64,000 bases of DNA from Hydrogenivirga caldilitoris (lineage in GTDB: Bacteria > Aquificota > Aquificia > Aquificales > Aquificaceae), in assembly GCF_003664005.1 (NCBI RefSeq), contig NZ_RCCJ01000001.1, positions 496,001-560,000 on the forward strand. The letters are read 5' to 3'. Below the pieces are notes generated by a model. It made no database searches. It was not told the origin of the DNA and saw only the letters and a list, made by a program, of their open reading frames with translations. Every line of letters begins with the position of its first letter. Within the stretch, counting starts at the first letter, position 1. Below, one piece after another: positions 35,670 through 43,466 of the stretch. The translations under genes and the position numbers were made by a program.

Positions 35670-37101
35670 ACCAACCTGTAAAGTTTGTCATCCTGTAGAT
35701 TTTATAACTCTTTACCTTTTCTCCTCTCCAAAATATGTCCACGCTCTTCAAAAATTCGTAGTTTTTAAAGTGTTTTTTAACTCTATCCGGGAGTCCCCAA
35801 TCGGAGATAAATAGGGCATCTCTGCCTTTATAAGTTTTTAGCCTATCCCTCCAGAGGTAATACTGGGTCATCCTTCCAAGATGAAAAACAAAGGTTCTAG
35901 GATTCCCTTCAACATAGAAGGCAAGCTCCGCCGCTATCTGGTAGGAACTTGAAAATACGAGTTCCTTTCCTGTATAGAACTTGCCCACCTCCCTTCCCAA
36001 CTCTTCCCATCCGATCATCACTCTGGCAGGGTCTCTTTTAGGGGGTAATAGTTTCCTGAGACCAACATAGTCAATAAGTGGAGTGAAGTGGAGTAAGATT
36101 ATGAGGGAACCTGAGAGTGTAACCACACCGATAAAAATGGGCTTAGAGCGCTTCAGGAGTTTATCCATAAATAAAGCGGCAAGTACAGCTCCCGTGAAGT
36201 ATCCAAACCCAGCCCAATTTGCATACACCTTCTTCTTTAAAGCCAGGGATGAGAAGAAGATAAAAACAGGGAGGGAGTAAACCGTAAGGAAAACAAGTCT
36301 GCTATCCCTTTCCCTAAAGGTCTTCCACCAGCCATAAACCATAAAGAAGAAAGGAAAAACTGACAGTAAGAGCACCTGACCCCCGATGAACTCAAAGAAC
36401 GTTCCTAAGTTAGGGAAGTGGGCGTTCTTCTCAGCGAGGGCAGATACATGTCTGAAGGATATGAAGTTGTGCTTTATGTTCCATACTAAAACCGGAAGAG
36501 AAAGGGTAAAAGCTGGAATAAGGGAAATATAAGGATTTGTAGAGAGGAGCAACTCTCTATTCACCAGGAACAGATAAAGGAGCGTTAACGGGAAGAGAAA
36601 AACAGCCGGATACTTACTTAGAAAGGCAAGCCCTGCAAACACACCAACCCAGAACCACAGCGCAGCGGTATTTCGTTCAACAGCCATGTATATGAGCATT
36701 ACAGTTACTCCCCAGAAGAAAACCAAGGGAGCATCCGTGGTCATCAGAACCGAGTTTATGGCTGTTCCTACAAATAGATTCGGAATAACCGAGGATAGCA
36801 GCGCAACCCTCTCGTTAAAGAGCTTGTTTACAAAGATATATAGAAGAACGGACATAACAAAAGAAAGAATTACGGGGGTTATTCTGACGCCGAGCTCTGT
36901 GTTTCCAAAGACGGAAGTTGAAAGGAAGTTCAGGTAAGCAACCATAGGGGGTTTTGAGTAATAACTGAGGTCCAGATGCCTTGACCAGTCCCAGTACTGG
37001 GCTTCTTCAGGAGACAGGTCTATAGGATAGAGGATTATATAGGCAAGTCTGAATAGCATAAAAAGGAGGTTTATCAGTACGGCAAGTGTGAACGGGCTCA
37101 T
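35644..37101 (-). CDS. Family 39/83 glycosyltransferase (ArnT/PMT-like), integral membrane
   Basis: A 485-residue polytopic GT-C glycosyltransferase. The first extracytoplasmic loop has the acidic motif PIDLSPEEAQYWDWSRHLDL, typical of transferases that use polyprenyl-phosphate sugars, followed by SKPPMVAYL. About eleven hydrophobic helices follow, then a soluble C-terminal domain. It would glycosylate lipid A, a glycolipid or proteins on the outer face of the inner membrane. It overlaps plsY by 4 bases. Confidence 0.85.
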   Translation of the reverse strand: MSPFTLAVLINLLFMLFRLAYIILYPIDLSPEEAQYWDWSRHLDLSYYSKPPMVAYLNFLSTSVFGNTELGVRITPVILSFVMSVLLYIFVNKLFNERVALLSSVIPNLFVGTAINSVLMTTDAPLVFFWGVTVMLIYMAVERNTAALWFWVGVFAGLAFLSKYPAVFLFPLTLLYLFLVNRELLLSTNPYISLIPAFTLSLPVLVWNIKHNFISFRHVSALAEKNAHFPNLGTFFEFIGGQVLLLSVFPFFFMVYGWWKTFRERDSRLVFLTVYSLPVFIFFSSLALKKKVYANWAGFGYFTGAVLAALFMDKLLKRSKPIFIGVVTLSGSLIILLHFTPLIDYVGLRKLLPPKRDPARVMIGWEELGREVGKFYTGKELVFSSSYQIAAELAFYVEGNPRTFVFHLGRMTQYYLWRDRLKTYKGRDALFISDWGLPDRVKKHFKNYEFLKSVDIFWRGEKVKSYKIYRMTNFTGWFDESPKGY

Positions 37102-37676
37102 ACCTTCAGTTCTTGACCTCTGAGGAGTCTATCTATGTTAGGCTTGTGTTTGTAAACTATGAGGACAGCTATAACGATGCCCATCAGAAATATGTGAGAA
37201 GGGTACCCAGAGATAAGAAAGAGAAGAGGAGCTACAACGGACGCTGTGATTGAAGCTAAGGAGACGTACCTCTTCCACTGCAGTATCACAAACCATACAA
37301 GGAGTGAAAGGAGGGCAAGCTTAAAGGACACAGCCAGGATCACACCGAAGGCTGTCGCTACCCCCTTCCCCCCTCTAAATCTGTCAAAGATAGAAAACAT
37401 GTGTCCGAGAACGCTTGCAATCCCCGCAAACATGACCGCTTTGCTCTCAACCCCGTAAAAGCTTATAGCTAAGTATGTCGGTATGAAGCCCTTTAACATA
37501 TCAAGGAAGAAAACAAGAGCACCGAACTTCTTTCCCAGGACCCTGCTTACATTCGTGGCTCCAACGTTTCCGCTTCCAACCTCCCTCAAATTCACACCCT
37601 TGAGCTTAGCTATTATCTCTCCGGGTAGAACCGACCCTAGGAGGTAGGCAAATAAAACCAGCAGAAACTTTTCCAT
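37098..37676 (-). CDS. plsY: Glycerol-3-phosphate acyltransferase PlsY
   Basis: A 192-residue integral membrane acyltransferase that uses acyl-phosphate to make 1-acyl-glycerol-3-phosphate. All three signature loops are present: GSVLPGEIIAK, GSGNVGATNVSRVLGKK and GHMFSIFDRFRGGKGVAT. It is the first gene of a five-gene minus-strand operon and has a strong promoter ending 8 nt from its ATG. Confidence 0.95.
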   Translation of the reverse strand: MEKFLLVLFAYLLGSVLPGEIIAKLKGVNLREVGSGNVGATNVSRVLGKKFGALVFFLDMLKGFIPTYLAISFYGVESKAVMFAGIASVLGHMFSIFDRFRGGKGVATAFGVILAVSFKLALLSLLVWFVILQWKRYVSLASITASVVAPLLFLISGYPSHIFLMGIVIAVLIVYKHKPNIDRLLRGQELKV

Positions 37677-37684
37677 GCTTAAAA

Positions 37685-37712
37685 ATTATATTGGTTTTTA
37701 CCTTCTGTTCAA
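37685..37712 (-). promoter_or_regulatory. plsY operon promoter, predicted leaderless
   Basis: Minus-strand TTGAAC (37712-37707), a 16-bp spacer and a perfect TATAAT (37690-37685). The ATG follows after 8 nt (TTTTAAGC), with no Shine-Dalgarno, so the leader would be about 2 nt. This is one of the strongest leaderless cases in the window. Confidence 0.7.
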
Positions 37713-37716
37713 ATCT

Positions 37717-37729
37717 TGTTAAATTAAAG
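37717..37729 (+). promoter_or_regulatory. TGTTRAATTAAC element 1 (upstream of cusC)
   Basis: TGTTAAATTAAAG. It matches the element at 37741 (24 bp away) and those before copB. Probable binding site of a metal-responsive regulator, by inference. Confidence 0.4.
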
Positions 37730-37740
37730 GGAATTATAAA

Positions 37741-37753
37741 TGTTGAATTAACA
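37741..37753 (+). promoter_or_regulatory. TGTTRAATTAAC element 2 (overlaps cusC -35)
   Basis: TGTTGAATTAACA, a 13-bp imperfect palindrome (5 of 6 pairs) covering the cusC -35 hexamer. Being on the -35, a bound protein could either repress or recruit polymerase. Confidence 0.45.
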
Positions 37754-37771
37754 TCAACCTCCAAATAAGAT
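37743..37771 (+). promoter_or_regulatory. cusC operon promoter, predicted leaderless
   Basis: TTGAAT (37743-37748), a 17-bp spacer and TAAGAT (37766-37771). The cusC ATG lies 8 nt downstream and no Shine-Dalgarno is present. It drives the copper operon cusC to the 36-residue protein gene. Confidence 0.55.
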
Positions 37772-37779
37772 TAAAACCG

Positions 37780-38964
37780 ATGAAAAAGCTTGCAGCTTTA
37801 ATTTTGCTGTCTTTTATAGGTATTTCCCTTGCAGGGGAGCTGGACGAGCTTATAAAATTTGCTCTTGAAAATAACCCCAGAGTAAAATCCTTTGATAATA
37901 TTAAAAACTCTTTAAGTTACAGGGAAAATTTTCTTAGGAGTCTGCCAAACCCACGGTTGACTTTCGCTTTAAACAATCTTGACACAGAACATTACTTCCC
38001 CACGGAAAAGAACCCTATGAGCAGTTTCGGACTGTACCTAACCCAGAAGTATGTTCTGCCGGTGAAGAGGGAAAGAGAAGCCAAAATAGCGAGCGAGAGA
38101 CAGGTAGAGGTCTTGATTAAAAAGGAAAGATATGAGAAGGAGCTCGTTCGGAACATAAAACTCCTCTACTGGGATTTTTCTTACTCCCATGAGATGGAGA
38201 GGATAATTAGAGGTATAGAGCAAGAGATACATTCCCTTATAGAGATAACTGAGGAGAGGTACAGGTACGGAAAAGCTTTACTCTCTGATTTGCTCCTTCT
38301 TAAGGTTGAGCTCTTAAAGGTAAGGGAGAGGCTTGCCGATGCTGAAAGGTTGAGAAGGACAAGCCTTGAGAGAATCTACGCCCTTGCCGGTGGACGGTTA
38401 GAGCTTAACGGTGGAGAACTTAAGGTTCTTGACTTCCCTGAAAACTTTGACCAGGGTAAGAACGTGGAGGTGAAGCTTGCTAAAAGGGAGCTTGAGGTGA
38501 TAAAGAGGGAAATTGATAGAGCCGGGGTGGAACATTATCCGGACTTGTTTCTCTCCGCAGGTTACGCGATAAGACCCAACATACCCAACCTGATAACCTT
38601 CAGTGTTGGACTGACTTTACCTGTGTGGAAGGGAAAGAGGGAAGACATGCTGGTCTTGGAGAAGAAGGAAATTTACAACTCAAAACTTTTAGAACTTGAG
38701 GATGTAAGACTAAAGGTTTCCGGTGAGTTTGAAGCCTTAAAGGAATCTTACAGGATAACTTCCCAGATACTATCAACGGTGGAAGAAGAGATAGAGGAGA
38801 AGAAAAAGGAAATTGAGGCGCTTCTGATAGCATATGAGTATGAGAAGACAGACATAAGGGAGATTCTCAGAGCCTACAGACTTCTCTGGTCTTTAGAGTT
38901 TGACAGGGCAAAGCTTTTAAAGGAATTGAATCAAATAGTTGCTAAGGTGGAGGCGTTGCAATGA
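37780..38964 (+). CDS. cusC: TolC/CusC-like outer-membrane channel of the copper efflux system
   Basis: A 394-residue outer-membrane efflux protein with a signal peptide (to about 18, GISLA). Two helical-hairpin repeats (about 100-205 and 285-390) and strand segments (NPRLTFALNNLD, HYPDLFLSAGYAIRP) give the TolC fold. There is no lipobox, unlike E. coli CusC. Being first in an operon with a CusB-type adaptor and a run of copper-binding proteins, it should be the exit duct for the CusA pump encoded 7 kb downstream. It overlaps cusB by 4 bases. Confidence 0.88.
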   Translation: MKKLAALILLSFIGISLAGELDELIKFALENNPRVKSFDNIKNSLSYRENFLRSLPNPRLTFALNNLDTEHYFPTEKNPMSSFGLYLTQKYVLPVKREREAKIASERQVEVLIKKERYEKELVRNIKLLYWDFSYSHEMERIIRGIEQEIHSLIEITEERYRYGKALLSDLLLLKVELLKVRERLADAERLRRTSLERIYALAGGRLELNGGELKVLDFPENFDQGKNVEVKLAKRELEVIKREIDRAGVEHYPDLFLSAGYAIRPNIPNLITFSVGLTLPVWKGKREDMLVLEKKEIYNSKLLELEDVRLKVSGEFEALKESYRITSQILSTVEEEIEEKKKEIEALLIAYEYEKTDIREILRAYRLLWSLEFDRAKLLKELNQIVAKVEALQ

Positions 38965-40313
38965 GAAAGGTTTTACCTGGGTTGTTTGTAATTTTAGGTC
39001 TTCTGCTTTCAGCTTGTGGCGGGAACAGCTACAAGGAGGTTGTAACCCTTGAACAGAAAGGGGTCAAGGTGACAATTCTCTCTAGCGATGGAAAGATAAA
39101 GTCAGGGAACAACAAGATAGAGGTGAGGGTTAACCCTCCGAAACCCCTGAAAGAATTCTACTTCTACATGCCACCCATGCCGGGAATGGACGAGATGAGG
39201 GACGCTGCCTCTCTGAAAGAAATAGAGCCAGGAGTTTACAGAGGTCAGCTCAAGGTCAGCATGGACGGACCCTGGCAGATAAGGGTGGTTCTTGAGGATA
39301 CTATGCTGACCAAAGATGTATTCGTTCCACTCTCCAAGACAGCTCTCGCGGGAGGGGGACCGGCAAGCTCCGCCCACGCCGGACACATAATGGTGAAGCC
39401 TGAAAAGCTTCAGCTCTTAGGTGTTGTCACGGAACCTGTTAACAAGAGGGACCTTATAAAGACTTTCTCAGCTGTTGGCTATATAAACTATGACCTTTCA
39501 AAGATATACGACATAACGGTCAGGGCGGATGCCTGGGTAACGGATACCTATAGGAGGTTTGTGGGAGAGTATGTCAAGAAAGGAACACCCCTCATGAGGG
39601 TCCTCAGCCCCGACATACAAATTGCCCTTGATGAACTCAGACTTGCTGAGAAGAAGGGAGACCCTGAGCTGATAAAGAAAGCTAAGGAGAAACTGGAGTA
39701 TCTGAAGGTGAAGGAAGTCGTCAGGGCTCCCGCCAGCGGTGTGATACTTGAGCAAAAGGTCTATGAAGGGGGGTACATCAAGGAGGGTCAGACTGCTTAC
39801 AGAATAGCGGACATCTCTTCCGTCTGGGTAATAGCCGAAATACCTTTTAAGCAGGCGAGATACATAAAGAAAGGGACACTGGCTCTTATAACCCCCGAAG
39901 ATAACCCTGAAAACATGATAGAGGGAGAGGTGGACTACATCTTCCCAGAGGCGGACCACATGGCAAAGACCGTGAAGGTGAGGATAAAGGCTAAGAATAG
40001 GGGAATAGCTCTTAAGCCAAACGCTCTGGTGGATGTTCTCTTTGAAGTTCCCATCGGTGAGGTCCTTGCGGTTCCAGAAACGGCGGTAGTGGACACTGGA
40101 AAGAGAACCCTCGTCTTTGTGGAGATGGAACCGGGCATGTACATGCCTGTTAACGTGAAGCTCGGAAGGAAGGCGGAGGGCTTTTACGAGGTAATGCATG
40201 GTCTGAAGGAGGGACAGAAGGTTGTGGTTAAGGGAACGTTCCTCTTGGACTCGGAGGCACAGATAAGGGGAATATACGGTCAGCAGGGCGGAGGAGGACA
40301 TCACCATCACTGA
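38961..40313 (+). CDS. cusB: CusB-like metal efflux adaptor with N-terminal YtkA/FixH-like domain
   Basis: A 450-residue lipoprotein (lipobox LLSAC). Residues about 25-130 form an immunoglobulin-like YtkA/FixH-type domain with the Met-rich loop FYFYMPPMPGMDEM, likely a copper site. The rest is a CusB adaptor: barrel-sandwich (VRADAWVTDTYRRFVGEYVKKG), a short helical hairpin, and VRAPASGVILEQKVYEGGYIKEG. The C-terminus ends GGGGHHHH, a natural His cluster. It would collect periplasmic metal and join CusA to CusC. Confidence 0.9.
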   Translation: MRKVLPGLFVILGLLLSACGGNSYKEVVTLEQKGVKVTILSSDGKIKSGNNKIEVRVNPPKPLKEFYFYMPPMPGMDEMRDAASLKEIEPGVYRGQLKVSMDGPWQIRVVLEDTMLTKDVFVPLSKTALAGGGPASSAHAGHIMVKPEKLQLLGVVTEPVNKRDLIKTFSAVGYINYDLSKIYDITVRADAWVTDTYRRFVGEYVKKGTPLMRVLSPDIQIALDELRLAEKKGDPELIKKAKEKLEYLKVKEVVRAPASGVILEQKVYEGGYIKEGQTAYRIADISSVWVIAEIPFKQARYIKKGTLALITPEDNPENMIEGEVDYIFPEADHMAKTVKVRIKAKNRGIALKPNALVDVLFEVPIGEVLAVPETAVVDTGKRTLVFVEMEPGMYMPVNVKLGRKAEGFYEVMHGLKEGQKVVVKGTFLLDSEAQIRGIYGQQGGGGHHHH

Positions 40314-40326
40314 AGGAGGTGTAATT

Positions 40327-40701
40327 ATGAAAGGGATTTTGGCTCTCTTAACCTTGGCAATACTTGGATTCTCCTTCGGGAGGGAGATAACTGCTTTTTA
40401 TAACCCCAACTGCGGTTGCTGCCACAAGTACTTCAAGAGGCTTGAGGAGAAGGGTTATGTAATAAACCGCATTGAGGTCAAGCCCGACGAACTCTTCAAG
40501 AAAAAGGATGAACTCGGTGTCCCCGTTGATAAGCGTTCCTGCCACACTATGGTTATAGGAGCCAGGTTTATAGAGGGGCACGTTCCGGTGGAAGGTATAG
40601 AGGCGTTGCTTAAGGAGAAGGACGCCAAGGGTGTTTACTCTCCCCACGGAGTTCTGAGCGGCTGGGGTGCGGAGGAGCAAATTTACGAAATCATTCAATA
40701 A
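40327..40701 (+). CDS. DUF411 copper-binding periplasmic protein
   Basis: A 124-residue exported protein of the DUF411 family, frequently found in copper-resistance loci. After a signal peptide (to about 18) come the thioredoxin-like strand and NPNCGCCHKYFKRLEEKG, then a second site RSCHT near 75. The Cys and His residues are likely Cu ligands. It has an AGGAGGTGT Shine-Dalgarno and lies 13 bases after cusB. Probably a periplasmic copper carrier; the mechanism is not established. Confidence 0.82.
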   Translation: MKGILALLTLAILGFSFGREITAFYNPNCGCCHKYFKRLEEKGYVINRIEVKPDELFKKKDELGVPVDKRSCHTMVIGARFIEGHVPVEGIEALLKEKDAKGVYSPHGVLSGWGAEEQIYEIIQ

Positions 40702-40713
40702 AGGAGGTGGAGC

Positions 40714-41016
40714 ATGAAGAAGCTACTCTTAGCAACAGCAGCAGCGCTTACGCTCTCAGGAGCGGGATTCTCCCAGATGGGAGGCATGCACGATATGATG
40801 GGCGGTCAGGGAGGTATGATGCCCATGATGATGCAGGACCAGGAAATGCGTAAACTCATGATGGAACACATGCAGAAATGCAGGGAACAGATGATGAACG
40901 ACCCGAGGGTTCACGAGAGGATGCTCCACATGCTGACCATGCACCCCGAAGCCTTCAAGGAAGCCATTAAGAAGAATCCCGAACTCAAAAAGAAACTCCA
41001 GGAGCTACTCAAGTGA
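40714..41016 (+). CDS. Methionine-rich periplasmic protein
   Basis: A 100-residue exported protein with a signal peptide (to about 20, SGAGFSQ). The next 45 residues are extraordinarily rich in Met (GGMHDMMGGQGGMMPMMMQ), with interspersed His and one Cys, followed by a helical, Lys-rich tail. Met clusters of this kind bind Cu(I) or Ag(I) in oxidising compartments. It replaces the small CusF chaperone expected in this position, without being homologous to it as far as I can see. Shine-Dalgarno AAAGGAGGT. Confidence 0.78.
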   Translation: MKKLLLATAAALTLSGAGFSQMGGMHDMMGGQGGMMPMMMQDQEMRKLMMEHMQKCREQMMNDPRVHERMLHMLTMHPEAFKEAIKKNPELKKKLQELLK

Positions 41017-41570
41017 AGAGGTTTATAATAATTTTCTGCGCGCCTCTTCTCTTTTCCCTTTTTTCTTTTTCCCACGAGAGGGAGGCTGTTTACGAGGTGT
41101 CAGAACCTTCAGCTGTTCAAGAGAAAATAGTTTATCCAGAGGTGGTAAAACTGCACCCTCCTGTAGTTCACTTTGCTGTGGCTCTTCCTCTCTTCACCCT
41201 CCTCTTGGAGGGTCTTTATCATCTGAGGGGTAGAAAGCCCGACGAGGTTGAGTTCTTTGCTTTGCTTCTGTCCTCGGGAGCGGTTATAGGAGCGGCTGTG
41301 ACGGGCTATATAGCCCACGAGAGTATGGAAAACTTGCCCATAACCCCACAGGCGCTTGAGTTGCTACATACCCACCAAACCTTAGGAATAGCCTTGGCTG
41401 GTCTGTTTTCCCTCGTGTTCCTGCTCAGGCTCGTTTACACCTTTAAACCCGTTCCCATAATTCACCATCTTTACCTTCTTCTCTTACTCACCGGCGTAGC
41501 CGGTCTCTTGTATCAGGGAAACCTCGGGGGAAAGCTCGTTTACAACTTCGGACTGGGGGTGTCAGGATGA
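41013..41570 (+). CDS. DUF2231 membrane protein
   Basis: A 185-residue protein with an N-terminal signal-like helix and about four TM helices. The family signature LHPPVVHFAVALPLF and the C-terminal GGKLVYNFGLGV are both present. Several His residues lie near the membrane surface (HESMEN, LLHTHQTLG, IIHHLY) and could bind haem or copper. DUF2231 proteins accompany metal and cytochrome loci, but the function is unknown. Overlaps neighbours by 4 bases at both ends. Confidence 0.8.
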   Translation: MKRFIIIFCAPLLFSLFSFSHEREAVYEVSEPSAVQEKIVYPEVVKLHPPVVHFAVALPLFTLLLEGLYHLRGRKPDEVEFFALLLSSGAVIGAAVTGYIAHESMENLPITPQALELLHTHQTLGIALAGLFSLVFLLRLVYTFKPVPIIHHLYLLLLLTGVAGLLYQGNLGGKLVYNFGLGVSG

Positions 41571-42004
41571 AAAGAGTTGCCTTACTTTTAGGATTGCTTG
41601 CCGCTTTTGTTTTCTCCTTTGCTCAACCCAAAGACCCTCCCAAGGGAGCAAAGTGTGTGGTCTGCGGTATGGACGTGAACATGATGCCCAAGTTCACCTC
41701 ACAGTTAAAGCTCAAGGATGGGAAGTACGTATACACCGAATCTCCCAAGCACGCGATCCAGTACTACCTCAAGAACAAGGACAGGGTGGCGGAGCTATGG
41801 GTCAGGGACTTCTCAAGTGGGAAGTGGATAGACGGCAGGCATGCTTACTACGTTCCTGTTGACGAAGGTCCTATGGGACCGGATATAGTTGCCTTCAGGA
41901 GCCTGGTAGAGGCAAAGAAGTTTGCCAAAGGAAAGAAGGTCTTTAAATTCAGGGACATAGATGCAGAGTTTCTGAAGCACCTGGACATGGGACACATGCA
42001 CTGA
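41567..42004 (+). CDS. NosL-family copper chaperone
   Basis: A 145-residue periplasmic protein with the NosL signature GAKCVVCGMDVNMMPKF, where the Cys and Met residues bind Cu(I). In NosL proper this chaperone loads nitrous oxide reductase, but no nosZ is nearby. It has a cleavable signal (VFSFAQ) in place of a lipobox and a C-terminal MGHMH tail. In this context it is more likely to shuttle copper within the Cus/Cop efflux path. ATGA overlap with the DUF2231 gene. Confidence 0.85.
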   Translation: MKRVALLLGLLAAFVFSFAQPKDPPKGAKCVVCGMDVNMMPKFTSQLKLKDGKYVYTESPKHAIQYYLKNKDRVAELWVRDFSSGKWIDGRHAYYVPVDEGPMGPDIVAFRSLVEAKKFAKGKKVFKFRDIDAEFLKHLDMGHMH

Positions 42005-42017
42005 AGGAGGTTATGAG

Positions 42018-42128
42018 ATGATGGACTGGGGAATGCACGGATGGGGAGCTGGGCTTTTGTGGGTTCTTGTTGTCCTCTTCCTTATCCTCGGGATTTTAGC
42101 CTTTGCTAAGTATCTTATGAAAGGTTGA
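42018..42128 (+). CDS. 36-residue membrane microprotein at the end of the copper operon
   Basis: A short gene with an AAGGAGG Shine-Dalgarno 7 nt before the ATG and 13 bases after the NosL gene. The product begins MMDWGMHGWGAGL, followed by a single TM helix (LLWVLVVLFLILGILAFA) and a basic end. The Met/His/Trp-rich head faces one side of the membrane and could bind copper. Small one-helix proteins with this kind of head occur beside copper ATPases and SHOCT-type proteins, but I do not assign a family. The ATG at 42013 in another frame stops at once. Confidence 0.6.
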   Translation: MMDWGMHGWGAGLLWVLVVLFLILGILAFAKYLMKG

Positions 42129-42145
42129 AGGGGGCGTTACCCCCT
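42129..42145. terminator. Possible bidirectional terminator hairpin
   Basis: AGGGGG-CGTTA-CCCCCT directly follows the microprotein stop and lies 4 bases beyond the cyc2 stop on the other strand. The stem is G:C-rich but no U tract follows on either side, so termination is uncertain. Confidence 0.4.
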
Positions 42146-42149
42146 CACC

Positions 42150-43421
42150 TTAAAAGGCAAAGTCAAGTATCAGAGAGGTCAAGTGCGTATCTTCAGGAGC
42201 GTTTACCCCGGAAAAGTTTGTTGTCGTGTACTCCGCCCCAAGCCTGACGTTAGGTCTGATCAGATAGGAGACATGAACGGTGGTATCGGCTCTTTTTACT
42301 CCATCTTCGTTATCTGTTGTAAGAGGGTTATCGCTTTTATATTTGTAGTTACCGTAAAGCAGAGACAAGCCGAGTCTGTACTTCCAGTAAAGGGTGGCTG
42401 AGAGGTTGTAGCCGTTGTGTTTGAAATCCGGGTTTGAGGGGAACTTGTCCTTTCCGTTCACGTATATTCCGTTAAGCTCAATGCCAATGTCTCCAATATT
42501 GTAAATCACCCCAGCATCGACCCCGTATCTTCTCGGCTTTACAAGGGTCTGGTCTGTAATAGGGTCTTCATCCTTCCCAATATAGGTGAAGAGTCCTATA
42601 TTGAGGTCCGCGGGAATGCCCTGAGGAGTTACAGCTACCCTTCCGTAGAAGTCAAAGGGATCAGACTTATCCTTGTTCAGAGTGCCGTCATCCCTAACTA
42701 TCCCCGTGTAGGCTCCCACACTGGCATAGACCCAGTTAGAAACGCTCGCGTATAGGGAAGCGCCGTAGTTGTGATTGTCCCACAGGTCGCTCGCGTCTTT
42801 TTTCCTTACTCCTTCCCAGACGGTCGTTCTGAACCTCGTTATCCTTGAATACAGGTTAAGTGAATCAAAGGGATCAGTTCCCGTAGGGGAGGTCTTACCG
42901 CCCACTATACCGACGACCGTGTTATTTCCAAAGTCTTTAACTAAAGCCACCTTTACTATCTCCGGTTCAAAAGGCTCTCCCTCTTCAGATGCGAAGGCTG
43001 CAAAGGTTCCTACGTTCTCGCTTATCCTGCCTGCAAAAGCTATTACAACCTCGTCGGGGAATATGACTTCCCTGTCCTCTCCTTTCTTTTTACTGTAAGG
43101 GTAAGAAAGGACTCGTATGGAAACAGGGTTGTACTTTAGTATACTTTCTCCCTCGCCTGTCAATATATCCTCTATAGCTTTTCCATCCGTGTATCCTCTT
43201 ATCTTGAAGGTTCTTCCGTAGGCATTCAGCCTCGGCGGTATAGTGTGGCAGGTACTGCATGATAGTCCTGTTTGCCTTGCAAAGCTTGGCATAGCTTTAG
43301 CTTCAGAGGGAAGTATGACTTCCTTTGGAAGCTCCGGACACCTGCTGTTGAAGTACTCGTTCACCGCAAAGGGCAGAACCGCTCCCGTCAAGGCTGCAAG
43401 TGTAAGAATTTTCCCTTTCAT
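42150..43421 (-). CDS. cyc2: Cyc2-type fused monohaem cytochrome c / outer-membrane porin (putative Fe(II) oxidase)
   Basis: A 423-residue protein with one haem c site, CSTCH (C55-H59). It carries the complete Cyc2 signature: AMPSFARQTGLSCSTCH followed by PRLNAYGRTFKIRGYT. From about residue 75 it is a beta-barrel: alternating strands, many aromatics, and a C-terminal strand SLILDFAF ending in Phe. Length and architecture match Cyc2, the outer-membrane Fe(II) oxidase of acidophilic and neutrophilic iron oxidisers. Electrons would be passed from external Fe(II) to a periplasmic cytochrome; no such partner is in the window. The gene sits inside a copper island, divergent from copB, with an unusual promoter. 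Fe(II) oxidation is inferred from family, not shown; copper or other metal oxidation is an alternative. Confidence 0.85.
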   Translation of the reverse strand: MKGKILTLAALTGAVLPFAVNEYFNSRCPELPKEVILPSEAKAMPSFARQTGLSCSTCHTIPPRLNAYGRTFKIRGYTDGKAIEDILTGEGESILKYNPVSIRVLSYPYSKKKGEDREVIFPDEVVIAFAGRISENVGTFAAFASEEGEPFEPEIVKVALVKDFGNNTVVGIVGGKTSPTGTDPFDSLNLYSRITRFRTTVWEGVRKKDASDLWDNHNYGASLYASVSNWVYASVGAYTGIVRDDGTLNKDKSDPFDFYGRVAVTPQGIPADLNIGLFTYIGKDEDPITDQTLVKPRRYGVDAGVIYNIGDIGIELNGIYVNGKDKFPSNPDFKHNGYNLSATLYWKYRLGLSLLYGNYKYKSDNPLTTDNEDGVKRADTTVHVSYLIRPNVRLGAEYTTTNFSGVNAPEDTHLTSLILDFAF

Positions 43422-43439
43422 TTTAGCACCCCCTTTTTT

Positions 43440-43453
43440 GTGATTTAAATCAC
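43440..43453. promoter_or_regulatory. Crp/Fnr-like palindrome in the cyc2 leader
   Basis: GTGATTTAAATCAC is a perfect 14-bp palindrome. With its 5' T it matches TGTGA-N6-TCACC, close to the Crp consensus and related to Fnr sites. It lies about 7 to 20 bases downstream of the predicted cyc2 start site, a position for a roadblock or repressor. In RNA it could form a 5-bp hairpin beside the Shine-Dalgarno. Confidence 0.5.
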
Positions 43454-43466
43454 CCTTGAGGTTTAA

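Noticed and set aside
37677-37779. Small ORF in the plsY-cusC gap
   Set aside because: The region is fully explained by two divergent promoters and the paired elements.
39498-40310. Minus-strand open frame (270 codons) opposite cusB
   Set aside because: Composition is that of an antisense shadow and cusB is well supported.
40294-40310. HHHH at the end of cusB as an engineered tag or vector scar
   Set aside because: It is in a natural operon context with a following Shine-Dalgarno, and fits a metal-binding tail.
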